NCBI GenBank assembly: GCA_039975755.1
Contig: JBDWGM010000008.1
Location: 1 to 64,000, forward strand
Reading direction: 5' to 3'
Length of the DNA stretch: 64,000 bases
Source of the DNA: JABSSA01 sp039975755
Lineage (GTDB): Bacteria > Pseudomonadota > Alphaproteobacteria > Rhodobacterales > Rhodobacteraceae
In this document: piece after piece, positions 17,236-25,176 of the stretch
Numbering within the stretch: position 1 is the first letter of the stretch
How the letters are laid out: each line of letters opens with the position of its first letter
Made by a program: the position numbers and the translations under genes
Notes under the pieces: generated by a model
The model's database searches: none
The model's input: only the letters and a program-made list of their open reading frames with translations
Told to the model about the DNA's origin: nothing

Positions 17236-18255
17236 TTATTTAGTGATCAGGCCGATTTGCTTCATGAAAGCAATGTGGCTGTCTACCAAAGAACCAGCTT
17301 CTGGTGTCTTCTCACCCCATTCTTCCCACTTACCGCGAGAGAATGTACGGAATGCTTCACGCTGTTCTGCATTCCAGTTGTACAGCGTCACACCGTTGGC
17401 TTTCGCTTTTTCAGCAGCTTTACCCATTTCAACCTGATGGCTGAGGGTTTCGCGGAACGCCATTTTTTCCATCGCAACTTCGAAGATTGCTTGGATGTCT
17501 GCCGGCAGACCGTCCCAAACGTCTTTGTTGATCGCAAGGTGGTCAGCTGGCATCGAGTGGAAGCCAGGGTATGTTGCGTGCTTGGCAATGTCATAGAGAC
17601 CAATTTCAGTGTTGGTCGCGATGTTTGACGCATCCGCACCGTCAATGATTTTGGTTTCAAGCGCAGTAAACACTTCGCCGAAATCCATCACGATCGGGCT
17701 TGCACCCAATTCCGCGAAGATTTCTGTTTGGATTCCGGGAGGGGAGCGGAATTTCCAGTCTTTGAAGTCTGCGACATCTGCCAATGGGCTTGTTGATGAC
17801 AGTGATTCCTGGCCAGAAATCCACCAACCAACAACGTGCATGCCGTGCTTGTGATACAAAGGCTGAGCCGCTTCTAGGCCGCCACCGTAGTAGAACCAAG
17901 AGTACATTTCCCAAGGTGTGTCGTAGCCACCAAGGATATCGCCAACGAATTGGAAGGCTGGGTCTTTACCGGTCTGATAGGCAGCGCCTGTCATGTCGCC
18001 ATCAAGGATGCCGTTCACAGCCGCATCAAATGTTTCAGTCGCTTTTACCAAAGACGCTGAATAGAACATCTCGACTTCGACGCGTCCACCGGACATGCGC
18101 TCGACGTCATCCATCATGCTTTGAACGTTTTTACCTTTCAGCGATTCGGCGCTGAAGTGCGTCTGAATGCTGAGTTCATAATCGGCTGCATATACTCCTG
18201 TAGCGGCAAGCATAGTTGCGATCACTGACCCGGTTAGCTTTTGATTAAATCTCAT
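17236..18255 (-). CDS. dctP: TRAP transporter solute-binding protein, DctP family
   Basis: The 339-residue periplasmic protein captures the substrate and delivers it to DctQM. It has a Sec signal peptide (MRFNQKLTGSVIATMLAA, cleavage after VYA) and DctP-family features: HFSAESLKGKNVQSMMDDVE, VEMFYSASLVKATETFDAV, the arginine-bearing KFRSPPGIQTEIFAELGASP, and GADASNIATNTEIGLYDI. The start was placed at the ATG before the signal peptide because GGGAGGA precedes it by five bases; a longer frame upstream would put 31 non-signal residues in front. It is first in the operon, divergent from the FadR-type regulator gene. Confidence 0.93.
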   Translation of the reverse strand: MRFNQKLTGSVIATMLAATGVYAADYELSIQTHFSAESLKGKNVQSMMDDVERMSGGRVEVEMFYSASLVKATETFDAAVNGILDGDMTGAAYQTGKDPAFQFVGDILGGYDTPWEMYSWFYYGGGLEAAQPLYHKHGMHVVGWWISGQESLSSTSPLADVADFKDWKFRSPPGIQTEIFAELGASPIVMDFGEVFTALETKIIDGADASNIATNTEIGLYDIAKHATYPGFHSMPADHLAINKDVWDGLPADIQAIFEVAMEKMAFRETLSHQVEMGKAAEKAKANGVTLYNWNAEQREAFRTFSRGKWEEWGEKTPEAGSLVDSHIAFMKQIGLITK

Positions 18256-18306
18256 CTGGTCCTCCCAATGTTTGTAACGCGATGTCGATTTGCAGTTTCC
18301 TCCCGA

Positions 18307-18332
18307 CATCATATGTTGTATGTTGTATGATG
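18307..18332. promoter_or_regulatory. Inverted repeat in dctP/regulator gap, candidate FadR-type operator
   Basis: CATCATA-N12-TATGATG is a perfect seven-base inverted repeat, with an inner repeated TGTTGTATG. It lies in the divergent gap about 50 bases before dctP and 95 bases before the regulator gene, where an operator for the encoded FadR-type protein would be expected. Assignment is by position and symmetry only. Confidence 0.5.
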
Positions 18333-18427
18333 ACTGAACTGAAAGCAACCGACAAATATTTTACTGCCAATCAAGCCATCGTGTATGAGCGTTTAGAGAG
18401 GTGAGGAAATGTGGGAGAGCCTAGATT

Positions 18428-19147
18428 ATGGTAGAATCTGAAGGCCTTGCCTTAGGCAGGCGCCCCAAGCTTGGCGAGCTTGTTGCGGATCAATTGCGCG
18501 AGCGCATTCAAAAAGGTGACTATGCGCCGGGTGCTCAACTTCCGACAGAGAACGCGCTTGTCGACCTATTTGGGGTGAGTCGCACAGTCATCCGCGAGGC
18601 CATTTCATCCCTGCGAGTCGATGGTCTTGTGACGGCACATCAGGGACGTGGCGTGTTTGTGAGTGAAGATATCAGCAAACAACCGTTCCGCTTGTACAGC
18701 AAGAACCTGGGTGAGAAAGACCACATAGAACAAGTCATGGAACTGCGCATGTGCGTTGAAGTTTCAAATGCTGAATTGGCCGCCACCCGCCATAGCGAAA
18801 CCGACATCGCAAACATCCTTGAGGCGATTGACCAACAACACGCCGCGCACCGTGCCGGAGAGCTGGGGCAGATCGAGGATTTCAAATTCCACTTGGCTGT
18901 CGCGACCGCCACCAAGAATTCGTACATTGTAGATTTCTTGCGATTTCTTGGGCCATACATCATTCCCGCAGATGTCATGAGTGAGATGGATCAGAACGAA
19001 CGCCCGATCTATCAGGACAGTTTGCGCGAAGAACATTCGGCCATTGCCGAAGCGATCAAATCCGGCGATCCCGATGCTGCGGGTGAAGCGATGCGCAATC
19101 ATCTTCGCCGCGGTTTGAAATTCAACTCAGGAGACACAAGCAGTTGA
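18428..19147 (+). CDS. GntR-family transcription regulator, FadR subfamily (FCD domain)
   Basis: The 239-residue protein has a GntR winged-helix domain at about residues 12-80 (LVADQLRERIQKGDYAPGAQ, PTENALVDLFGVSRTVIREA, GLVTAHQGRGVFV) and an FCD helical sensor domain at 95-230 (MELRMCVEVSNAELAA, FKFHLAVATATKN, EEHSAIAEAIKSGD). The FCD domain usually binds an organic acid with a metal held by Asp/His residues; EDFKFHLAV and EEHSAI fit. Divergence from the TRAP operon makes it the probable local repressor of substrate uptake and possibly of the following catabolic genes. Confidence 0.92.
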   Translation: MVESEGLALGRRPKLGELVADQLRERIQKGDYAPGAQLPTENALVDLFGVSRTVIREAISSLRVDGLVTAHQGRGVFVSEDISKQPFRLYSKNLGEKDHIEQVMELRMCVEVSNAELAATRHSETDIANILEAIDQQHAAHRAGELGQIEDFKFHLAVATATKNSYIVDFLRFLGPYIIPADVMSEMDQNERPIYQDSLREEHSAIAEAIKSGDPDAAGEAMRNHLRRGLKFNSGDTSS

Positions 19148-19279
19148 TTCGTATGGGTTTGGGGTCTTTGACACGCGCCGCCCGTCTGGCTGCGCCACGT
19201 TCTCAGCGTGAAAAATCTCAACGTGAAAAATGAGGATGATTTTCATCGATATGTTTCGTAACCGATTTGGAAAGACAGA

Positions 19280-19717
19280 ATGCTGACAGTAAAACGCCTG
19301 GATATTTCTGACGCCTATGTGTTGATAGCTGGAGCTCGTGCCAGGGCGAATGAAATCGGGGTGCCTATGTGCATCGCCGTGACTGACGAGAGCGGCAATC
19401 TGATCGCATTTGAGCGGATGAACGGCGGGAAAACCACCAGCATCGAATATGCAATCGACAAAGGATACGCCGCTGCGGGTGTCAGAAAAGGCACCGACGT
19501 GTTGGGCGCGGTGAGCCATCCAGGCCAGCCCGCCTATGGGCTGTCATCGGGGTTGGGCGGACGTATGGTGGTTGTCGCCGGTGGCCTTCCGGTGGAATCA
19601 AATGGCGAAGTCGTCGGAGCCATTGGAGTCAGTTCAGGATCGCCAGCGCAAGATCTTGACGTTGCACAAGCTGGCCTGCGCGCTTTCACAGAATCAAACG
19701 ATAAAACAAAGACTTGA
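19280..19717 (+). CDS. GlcG/HbpS-like (DUF336) protein
   Basis: The 145-residue product matches the GlcG/HbpS fold family: VPMCIAVTDESGNLIAFERM, SIEYAIDKGYAAAGVRK and GGLPVESNGEVVGAIGVSSG are typical. Family members bind haem or cobalamin-like ligands, or occur as small accessory proteins in catabolic operons (glcG, or partners of oxidoreductases); the role is often unproven. It precedes the dehydrogenase gene by ten bases on the same strand, so they should be cotranscribed. A purine-rich GGAAAGACAG precedes the ATG. Confidence 0.85.
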   Translation: MLTVKRLDISDAYVLIAGARARANEIGVPMCIAVTDESGNLIAFERMNGGKTTSIEYAIDKGYAAAGVRKGTDVLGAVSHPGQPAYGLSSGLGGRMVVVAGGLPVESNGEVVGAIGVSSGSPAQDLDVAQAGLRAFTESNDKTKT

Positions 19718-19727
19718 GGAAACAGAA

Positions 19728-20606
19728 ATGAACAAACCTGTCATCGGCTTCATCGGCCTGGGCCTTATGGGCGGCAAAATGGCTGAGTGTCTTCAGACCA
19801 ACGGCTTTGAGCTGAACGTTATGGGGCGCAATAAAGAAGCTGTTGGGGCTGCGACTGCGCGCGGCGCGACTGAGGTGAGCACCCCCAAAGAGCTTGCCGA
19901 AAAGAGTGATATTGTCATGTTGTGTGTGACGACATCCGAAGTGGTCGAAAGCTTGATCTACGGAGATGACGGCGTTTTGGCTGGCATCAAAGAAGGCGCT
20001 GTTGTCATCGATTATGGCACGTCTATTCCGGCCTCGACACAGAAAATCGGCGCGGATTTGGCTGCCAAGGGTGCGGGCATGATCGACGCGCCTTTGGGTC
20101 GTGGTCCGGCACAAGCCAAAGAAGGCCTGCTGAACATCATGGCGGCGGGCGACAAAGACACGTTTGAAAAGGTGAAGCCGGTTCTGGATGTCCAAGGCGA
20201 GAACGTCTTTTACCTTGGCGCGTTGGGATCTGGGCATGTCACCAAATTGATCAACAACTTTATGGGTATGACAACCGTCTGCACCATGAGCCAAGCGTTT
20301 GCCGTCGCAAGCCGCGCGGGTGTCGACCCACAACAGCTGTTTGACATCATGTCATCCGGCCCGTCCAATTCGCCCTTCATGCAATTTGCCAAGAAATACG
20401 CCGTAGACGGTGTGAGCGATTTGGGCTTTTCGATCAGCAACGCCAATAAAGATTTGGGCTATTTCCTGAAAATGGTAGAATCGTTGGACACGCGTGCGCA
20501 GATCGCTGAAGGGACGTCATCGAACCTGCAAGCGGCATTGGACGCGGGCATGGGCGACGGCAACGTGCCGGAAATCTTTGATTACTTCCTAAAGCTGCAG
20601 AAATAA
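19728..20606 (+). CDS. Beta-hydroxyacid dehydrogenase (3-hydroxyisobutyrate/tartronate semialdehyde/2-hydroxymethylglutarate type)
   Basis: The 292-residue enzyme is a NAD(P)-dependent oxidoreductase of the beta-HAD family, acting on a beta-hydroxyacid or its semialdehyde. Visible are the Rossmann motif GFIGLGLMGGKMAE, the substrate-binding signature DAPLGRGPAQAKEG (replacing the common DAPVSGG form) and the catalytic-lysine stretch GSGHVTKLINNFM. GAGGAAACAGAA precedes the ATG. Family members include tartronate semialdehyde reductase, 3-hydroxyisobutyrate dehydrogenase and the 2-(hydroxymethyl)glutarate dehydrogenase of nicotinate fermentation; the last is attractive because an enamidase homologue is encoded 3 kb away. 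A strong terminator follows. Confidence 0.88.
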   Translation: MNKPVIGFIGLGLMGGKMAECLQTNGFELNVMGRNKEAVGAATARGATEVSTPKELAEKSDIVMLCVTTSEVVESLIYGDDGVLAGIKEGAVVIDYGTSIPASTQKIGADLAAKGAGMIDAPLGRGPAQAKEGLLNIMAAGDKDTFEKVKPVLDVQGENVFYLGALGSGHVTKLINNFMGMTTVCTMSQAFAVASRAGVDPQQLFDIMSSGPSNSPFMQFAKKYAVDGVSDLGFSISNANKDLGYFLKMVESLDTRAQIAEGTSSNLQAALDAGMGDGNVPEIFDYFLKLQK

Positions 20607-20649
20607 TCCGAACACGAGGCGACGCCCCGTTCAGATCGGTATAGACGTT

Positions 20650-20686
20650 TCCGGCCCCTTGAGTTTCTCTTGGGGCCGGATGTGTT
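20650..20686 (+). terminator. Rho-independent terminator after the dehydrogenase gene
   Basis: TCCGGCCCC and GGGGCCGGA form a nine-bp perfect stem around a 13-base loop, followed by TGTGTTTT. It lies about 45 bases after the stop codon and should end the regulator/GlcG-like/dehydrogenase transcript. Confidence 0.75.
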
Positions 20687-20844
20687 TTGGGGCGTGGCCT
20701 GGCACCGCAGGGCGCATCTTTTGTTGACAAACGTTCCGCCCGGTCAATATCATTTGCATGCAAACGTTCATGCAAAATGGCGATTTAGGTGACCCACCAC
20801 ATTCCAACTCATTTGGCCTTGATGGCTGACGCTGCGGCTAAGTG

Positions 20845-21702
20845 ATGGACCCAAGCGCAGTTATATTGCCTTGCGGTCAACGTCTGCATTTGCAGCATGG
20901 ACCCATCGATCTGATTATCGGTGCGGATGGTGACAGACAGGCCGCGTTTACAGCCGCGACGGATCGATTTTCAAGCGTTTTGCAAGAGCTCGCGGATGAG
21001 CTTTCTGAATTGCGGCTGGCGTTGCGGTCGGATGTGCCAAAACCGCAGGGTCACATCGCGGGGCGTATGGACCATGCCGTGCGACCGTTTTGCGAAGATA
21101 CTTTTGTCACCCGCATGGCTGCCGTTGCAGGCAGCGTGGCGGATACGGTCTTGGAGGCAATGAAGGCCGCGGAGTTGAGCCGCGCTTATGTGAATAATGG
21201 CGGTGATATCGCCGTGCATTTGACCCAAGGGCAGTCGTTTACCCTTGCCATGTCGGGCCATGATGGTCGCGAGTTGGGGCGCATCACGATCCAGTATGAT
21301 GATCCGATCAGAGGCATTGCAACAAGCGGGCGGCACGGACGCAGTCATAGCCTTGGCATTGCTGACAGTGTCACGGTTCTGGCGCACAACGCGGCAAGCG
21401 CGGATGTCGCCGCGACCCTGATTGCAAACGCTGTGGACCTGCCGGGGCATCGCGCGATCACGCGGGTGGCTGCCTCAAAGCTGGATGAGACCAGTGAACT
21501 TGGTGATTTGCCTGTCGTCACTGGTGTCGGCCCATTGAACACGCGCGACGTGTGCCACGCTTTGTCCGTGGGTCGCGCCCGTTCAGACAGTTACATTCAA
21601 AGAAACCTTGTTTCAGGCGCTGCTCTTTTCCTGCAAGATCAGTCTGAAACCACCTGCCCTGCGCAGCTTTCACTTACACAAAGGACCCCGCACCATGCCT
21701 GA
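20845..21702 (+). CDS. UPF0280 family protein (ApbE-like fold)
   Basis: The 285-residue product matches UPF0280: ILPCGQRLHLQHGPIDLII at the start, GAGSVAD-like AVAGSVADTVL, RAYVNNGGDIAVHLTQG, and GIATSGRHGRSHSLGIADSV. The fold is related to ApbE flavin transferases; NNGGDIA is the shared motif. Biochemical function is unknown. The last eight bases overlap the start of the first DUF1185 gene, so the cluster UPF0280-DUF1185-DUF1185 is translated as an operon. An in-frame GTG lies one codon upstream of the ATG used. Confidence 0.88.
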   Translation: MDPSAVILPCGQRLHLQHGPIDLIIGADGDRQAAFTAATDRFSSVLQELADELSELRLALRSDVPKPQGHIAGRMDHAVRPFCEDTFVTRMAAVAGSVADTVLEAMKAAELSRAYVNNGGDIAVHLTQGQSFTLAMSGHDGRELGRITIQYDDPIRGIATSGRHGRSHSLGIADSVTVLAHNAASADVAATLIANAVDLPGHRAITRVAASKLDETSELGDLPVVTGVGPLNTRDVCHALSVGRARSDSYIQRNLVSGAALFLQDQSETTCPAQLSLTQRTPHHA

Positions 21703-22276
21703 CGTCATCTTGCGCAAATCGATCTATTCGATCGAAGAGACCTTTCACGAGGGCGGCCCGAGGCCTGAAAAATCGGTGCGGCGTGCGGCCGGGTTGGCGA
21801 TCATCGAAAACCCGTTTGCAGGCCGGTATGAGCCCGACATTCAAGGGTTCATGGAAGATCTCAAACCGCTGGGCTTGAGCATGGCGGCGCGGTTGATCGA
21901 CATGCTGGGCGGCGCGGATCAGATCGAAGGGTACGGCAAAGGCGCGATGATTGGTGAGGGCGGAGAATTAGAGCATGGCGCGCTGTGGCATGCGCCGGGC
22001 GGATATGCGATGCGCCAGTTATTGGCGGATTCCAACGCGATCGTGCCATCCACCAAAAAGGTTGCGGGTGTCGGGGGGCGATTGGATGTTCCGATCACCC
22101 ATATCAACGCTTCTTATGTGCGCAGCCATTTTGATTCGATGGAGGTCGGGGCCAATGACACGCCGCGTGCCAATGAGATGGTTCTGGCGCTGGTGATGAG
22201 CACGGGCGCGCGCATTCATAATCGTGCGGGTGGATTGGATGCGGCTGACATCATCGGAAAGGATGGCCTGAGATGA
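21695..22276 (+). CDS. DUF1185 (PF06684, amino-acid synthesis family) protein, first copy
   Basis: This 193-residue protein belongs to DUF1185. Recognisable stretches are ENPFAGRYEPD, the GYGKGAMIGEGGELEHGALW motif, and VRSHFDSMEVGANDTPRANE. A published structural study of the family, as I recall, reported a chorismate-mutase-like fold and suggested a role in amino-acid metabolism, without a proven reaction. It overlaps the UPF0280 gene by eight bases and the second DUF1185 gene by four. The two copies are divergent (roughly a third to a half identical by eye), so they may form a heteromer. Confidence 0.88.
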   Translation: MPDVILRKSIYSIEETFHEGGPRPEKSVRRAAGLAIIENPFAGRYEPDIQGFMEDLKPLGLSMAARLIDMLGGADQIEGYGKGAMIGEGGELEHGALWHAPGGYAMRQLLADSNAIVPSTKKVAGVGGRLDVPITHINASYVRSHFDSMEVGANDTPRANEMVLALVMSTGARIHNRAGGLDAADIIGKDGLR

Positions 22277-22857
22277 GCGCTAAGATCAGAAAAATTGCGG
22301 TAAACGTGGAAGAAACCCATCGTGAAATCGGGCGCGATATCTCGCCTGCGACCCGTAAGGCGGTTGCTGTTGCGGTGATCGAAAACCCATTTGCGGGCCA
22401 ATACCAAGAAGACCTGAGCGCATTGATGGATATCGGCGCAGAGCTTGGTGCGTTGTTGGGCGACAAATGCGTGGCCGCCTTGGGGATCACGCCGGCACAG
22501 GCCGAAAGCTATGGCAAATCGGCGATGGTTGGCGAGAACGGTGAATTGGAACATGCCGCTGCAATCTTGCACCCGAAACTGGGCGCCCCTTTGCGGGTTG
22601 CGGTTGAAAAAGGCGCGGCTTTGGTTGCGTCGTCCAAAAAGATGGGCAGCCCGGGCCAGGTGCTGGACGTGCCGTTGGGCCACAAAGACGCGGCCTATGT
22701 GCGCAGCCATTTCGACGGGATCGAAGTGCGCCTGAACGATGCCCCCCGCGCGAATGAAATCATGGTGGCCGTCGCCGTGACAGACAGCGGACGGCCCCTG
22801 CCCCGTGTTGGCGGTTTGACCCATGATGAGGCCGTGGGCGAAGACGGGCTGAGATAG
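22273..22857 (+). CDS. DUF1185 (PF06684) protein, second copy
   Basis: The 194-residue paralogue follows the first copy with an ATGA overlap. It keeps the same landmarks: VIENPFAGQYQEDL, SYGKSAMVGENGELEHAAA and YVRSHFDGIEVRLNDAPRAN. The tail LTHDEAVGEDGLR mirrors LDAADIIGKDGLR in the first copy, confirming a tandem duplication. Conserved Glu/His residues in GELEHA could be an active site. A MarR regulator gene follows 47 bases later on the same strand. Confidence 0.88.
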   Translation: MSAKIRKIAVNVEETHREIGRDISPATRKAVAVAVIENPFAGQYQEDLSALMDIGAELGALLGDKCVAALGITPAQAESYGKSAMVGENGELEHAAAILHPKLGAPLRVAVEKGAALVASSKKMGSPGQVLDVPLGHKDAAYVRSHFDGIEVRLNDAPRANEIMVAVAVTDSGRPLPRVGGLTHDEAVGEDGLR

Positions 22858-22904
22858 GTTTGGATCATGTTGTGCCGTGTCTTTAAGATATATACACACG
22901 GCAT

Positions 22905-23345
22905 ATGGTGACTGATCCTGTGAATACTGAAACGCTTGACTATGCCCTCGAAGATCAGGTCGGGTTTATGTTGCGTGTCGCCAGCCAGCGGCATGCAAAT
23001 ATTTTCCAATCCAACATCATTGGAAATCTGACCCCCACCCAATTCAGCACGATTATTCGATTGGCTGAAGTGGGAAAGGTGTCGCAAAACCATCTGGGGC
23101 GCCTCACGGCGATGGATGTGGCCACAATCAAAGGCGTGGTGGATCGGTTGAAAGCCAAGGGTTTGATCGAATCCGAACCTGATCTGGTCGACAAACGTAG
23201 GTCTGTCATTTCGCTGTCGCCCCAAGGTGAGTCGCTGGTGTCTGACCTGAAACGCGCAGGTCGTCAGATCAGCGCAGAAACCCTTGCTCCGTTGAATGCA
23301 AAAGAACAAAAAACGCTGTTGGGTTTGCTGCGCAAGATTTTGTAA
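22905..23345 (+). CDS. MarR-family transcription regulator
   Basis: The 146-residue protein has a MarR winged-helix core: FSTIIRLAEVGKVSQNHLGR, TAMDVATIKGVVDRLKAKGL, and the beta-wing DKRRSVISLSPQGE. Such regulators usually respond to an aromatic or carboxylic ligand and repress nearby catabolic genes. It lies downstream of the DUF1185 pair and convergent with the enamidase-like gene (8 bases between stops), which makes both its probable targets. A TTCGT-N6-ACGAA inverted repeat before the enamidase-like gene could be an operator. Confidence 0.9.
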   Translation: MVTDPVNTETLDYALEDQVGFMLRVASQRHANIFQSNIIGNLTPTQFSTIIRLAEVGKVSQNHLGRLTAMDVATIKGVVDRLKAKGLIESEPDLVDKRRSVISLSPQGESLVSDLKRAGRQISAETLAPLNAKEQKTLLGLLRKIL

Positions 23346-23352
23346 TGCGCCC

Positions 23353-24516
23353 TTAAAGAACGCGTTCGGGAAGGCGCATGGCTGGTGGCGTGTTGCGCGA
23401 GCGTTCGGTGCGCACCTCTCCGTCGATGATGGTCATGCCAACGCCCGGCAGGTTCCCAAGTTGGACAGATTCCAACATGTTTTTGCCGGGGGAATGTTGT
23501 GCTTGATCCATCAGGACAAAGTCGGCGCATTTGCCAACCTCGATCAGGCCGGTGTCGAGCTCGCGTTGGCGCGCGGTGTTGCCATTGGCAAAACAGAACG
23601 CTTTTTCCGCCGATACATTGCCAAAGGCCGACAACATCGCGACCATGCGCAAGATGCCCAAGGGCTGCACGCCTGATCCCGCAGGACCGTCGGTGCCCAG
23701 AATGACCTGATCCAGCTTGTCCAATTCGCGCGCGGTGTTCAGCGCCAGCACGGCCGAGCGTTCATTGCCGTTATGCACGATTTCAAACGCGGATTGGCAG
23801 CTTTCGCATAGGCAAATGATTTGATCATCAGGCAGCGCGGAATGACCGCCATTGATGTGGCCAATCACATCGGTTCCGGTTTCGATCACCATATCCGCGT
23901 CGATCAAGCCCGATCCAGGAATGGACGGACCGCCTGTGTGGATCGTGCTTTGGATGCCGTATTTACGCGCCCAGCTGACCATTTGTTGCGCGGTCTTGCC
24001 GTCTTTCACCGTGCCAAGGCCCACCTCGCCCAGCAGTTTCACACCCGCATCGGCAAGGTCTTTGAAATCCTCTTCGACCATGCCGTGTTCGATCACCGGA
24101 GCACCTGCATGGACCTTAACCCCTGAGGGTCGGAAATTTTCGTACCAACGCTGGGATGCAATGGCCATCGCCTTGAGGCCAACGATGTCCTTGGGGCGTC
24201 CCGGCATGTGCACTTCGCCCGCGGAAATGAGGGTCGTCACACCGCCATGCAGCGTGCTGTCGATCCAATGCAGTTGCTGTTGGCGCGGGGTGTAATCCCC
24301 AACAACAGGGTGGATGTGGCTGTCGATCAGGCCGGGGGCCAGCGTGACACCATGGGCGTCAACAAACGTTGTGGCGTTTTCGCAATCGATATCCTTTTCG
24401 GACCCCCATTCGGAAATCTTCCCGTCGATGGCCACAAGGCAATCCCCATCAAAGATCGGATCTTCGAGCTTGCCCGAAAGAATCTGCCCGATGTTCTTGA
24501 TGACCAATTTTGCCAT
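23353..24516 (-). CDS. Enamidase-like amidohydrolase
   Basis: The 387-residue protein is a metal-dependent amidohydrolase. The HxH ligand pair is in PGLIDSHIHPVVGD near residue 63, further ligand candidates are in VKVHAGAPVIEHG, STIHTGGPS and GHINGGHSA, and the closing Asp is in VILGTDGPAGSG. Overall it resembles enamidase, the enzyme that opens 6-oxo-1,4,5,6-tetrahydronicotinate to 2-formylglutarate in Eubacterium barkeri. No signal peptide. It is convergent with the MarR gene. The beta-HAD enzyme 3 kb away would fit the next step (formylglutarate reduction). Substrate remains an inference; an imidazolonepropionase or dihydropyrimidinase-like activity is less likely by sequence order. Confidence 0.82.
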   Translation of the reverse strand: MAKLVIKNIGQILSGKLEDPIFDGDCLVAIDGKISEWGSEKDIDCENATTFVDAHGVTLAPGLIDSHIHPVVGDYTPRQQQLHWIDSTLHGGVTTLISAGEVHMPGRPKDIVGLKAMAIASQRWYENFRPSGVKVHAGAPVIEHGMVEEDFKDLADAGVKLLGEVGLGTVKDGKTAQQMVSWARKYGIQSTIHTGGPSIPGSGLIDADMVIETGTDVIGHINGGHSALPDDQIICLCESCQSAFEIVHNGNERSAVLALNTARELDKLDQVILGTDGPAGSGVQPLGILRMVAMLSAFGNVSAEKAFCFANGNTARQRELDTGLIEVGKCADFVLMDQAQHSPGKNMLESVQLGNLPGVGMTIIDGEVRTERSRNTPPAMRLPERVL

Positions 24517-24543
24517 GTCATGTCCCCTTGGAAGGCCTCGCGT

Positions 24544-24559
24544 TTCGTTAGTATACGAA
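24544..24559. promoter_or_regulatory. Inverted repeat upstream of the enamidase-like gene, candidate operator
   Basis: TTCGT-N6-ACGAA lies 28 bases before the ATG of the enamidase-like gene and overlaps an AT-rich GTATACGAATAT. It may be a MarR operator. No matching copy was found before the MarR gene. Confidence 0.35.
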
Positions 24560-24629
24560 TATCTTTGCGGCCTGCGTCAAGTGGAAACCGAACAGGCAAA
24601 GGTACGGGTTTGGGCCATCCAAAAGACAA

Positions 24630-24655
24630 CGGTGCCACGTTCAGGTGTGGCACCG
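24630..24655 (-). terminator. Rho-independent terminator of the murA-DUF2948 operon
   Basis: CGGTGCCAC and GTGGCACCG form a nine-bp perfect stem with an eight-base loop; on the minus strand TTGTCTTTT follows. It lies about 50 bases after the DUF2948 stop, so the murA transcript now ends here rather than continuing into hisD. Confidence 0.7.
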
Positions 24656-24702
24656 CTTACGCTGTTCGAGTTGATCTGTGGATTTCCTAAGGAAAGGGCG
24701 CG

Positions 24703-25176
24703 TTAATCCAAGTCGTGCTTTGGTATGGATTTGGACACAGCCGCATAGGGTTTGGTCACATCTTTCAATGTGGCATCCAACGCTTCGACATTCAGGCGGA
24801 TGGCCCCGTCCCCGGCCAAGGTCAGATGGATTTGCCCCGCCGCGTCTTCGCCTGCTTCAAAGCTGACAGACAGCAGCGATAAGATGACATCTTTGTCGGC
24901 GCGATCTATGCCGTGACTTGAGACGCCCAAGACATTGTCGATCGCCAAGACGGATCGCACCCGTTCAGGCGTGCGACGGGTTTTCCCTTCGTCTTCCCAA
25001 CGGAACCGATTGAGCAAAAGCGCGAAACGCCGTTCTTTCGCGCGCCATTGCATTTCGGTGATCGGGAACACGGCATCCTGACACAGTGATGAAATCACTT
25101 GCAGGTCATCCGTGTCCTGTGCGCCAAGGTTCAGAGGGCCTTCGCGCCCGTCTTCAAAGCGTGCGTCGTCTGTCAT
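24703..25176 (-). CDS. DUF2948 family protein
   Basis: The 157-residue protein belongs to DUF2948, known from alphaproteobacteria next to murA or hisD. Visible landmarks are LNLGAQDTDDLQVISSLCQD, DAVFPITEMQW, FALLLNRFRWEDE and IRLNVEALDATLKDV. No function is known and no signal or membrane segment is present. Its ATG overlaps the murA stop by four bases (ATGA), so it is coupled to murA. In the usual arrangement hisD would follow directly; here a terminator follows instead. Confidence 0.9.
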   Translation of the reverse strand: MTDDARFEDGREGPLNLGAQDTDDLQVISSLCQDAVFPITEMQWRAKERRFALLLNRFRWEDEGKTRRTPERVRSVLAIDNVLGVSSHGIDRADKDVILSLLSVSFEAGEDAAGQIHLTLAGDGAIRLNVEALDATLKDVTKPYAAVSKSIPKHDLD

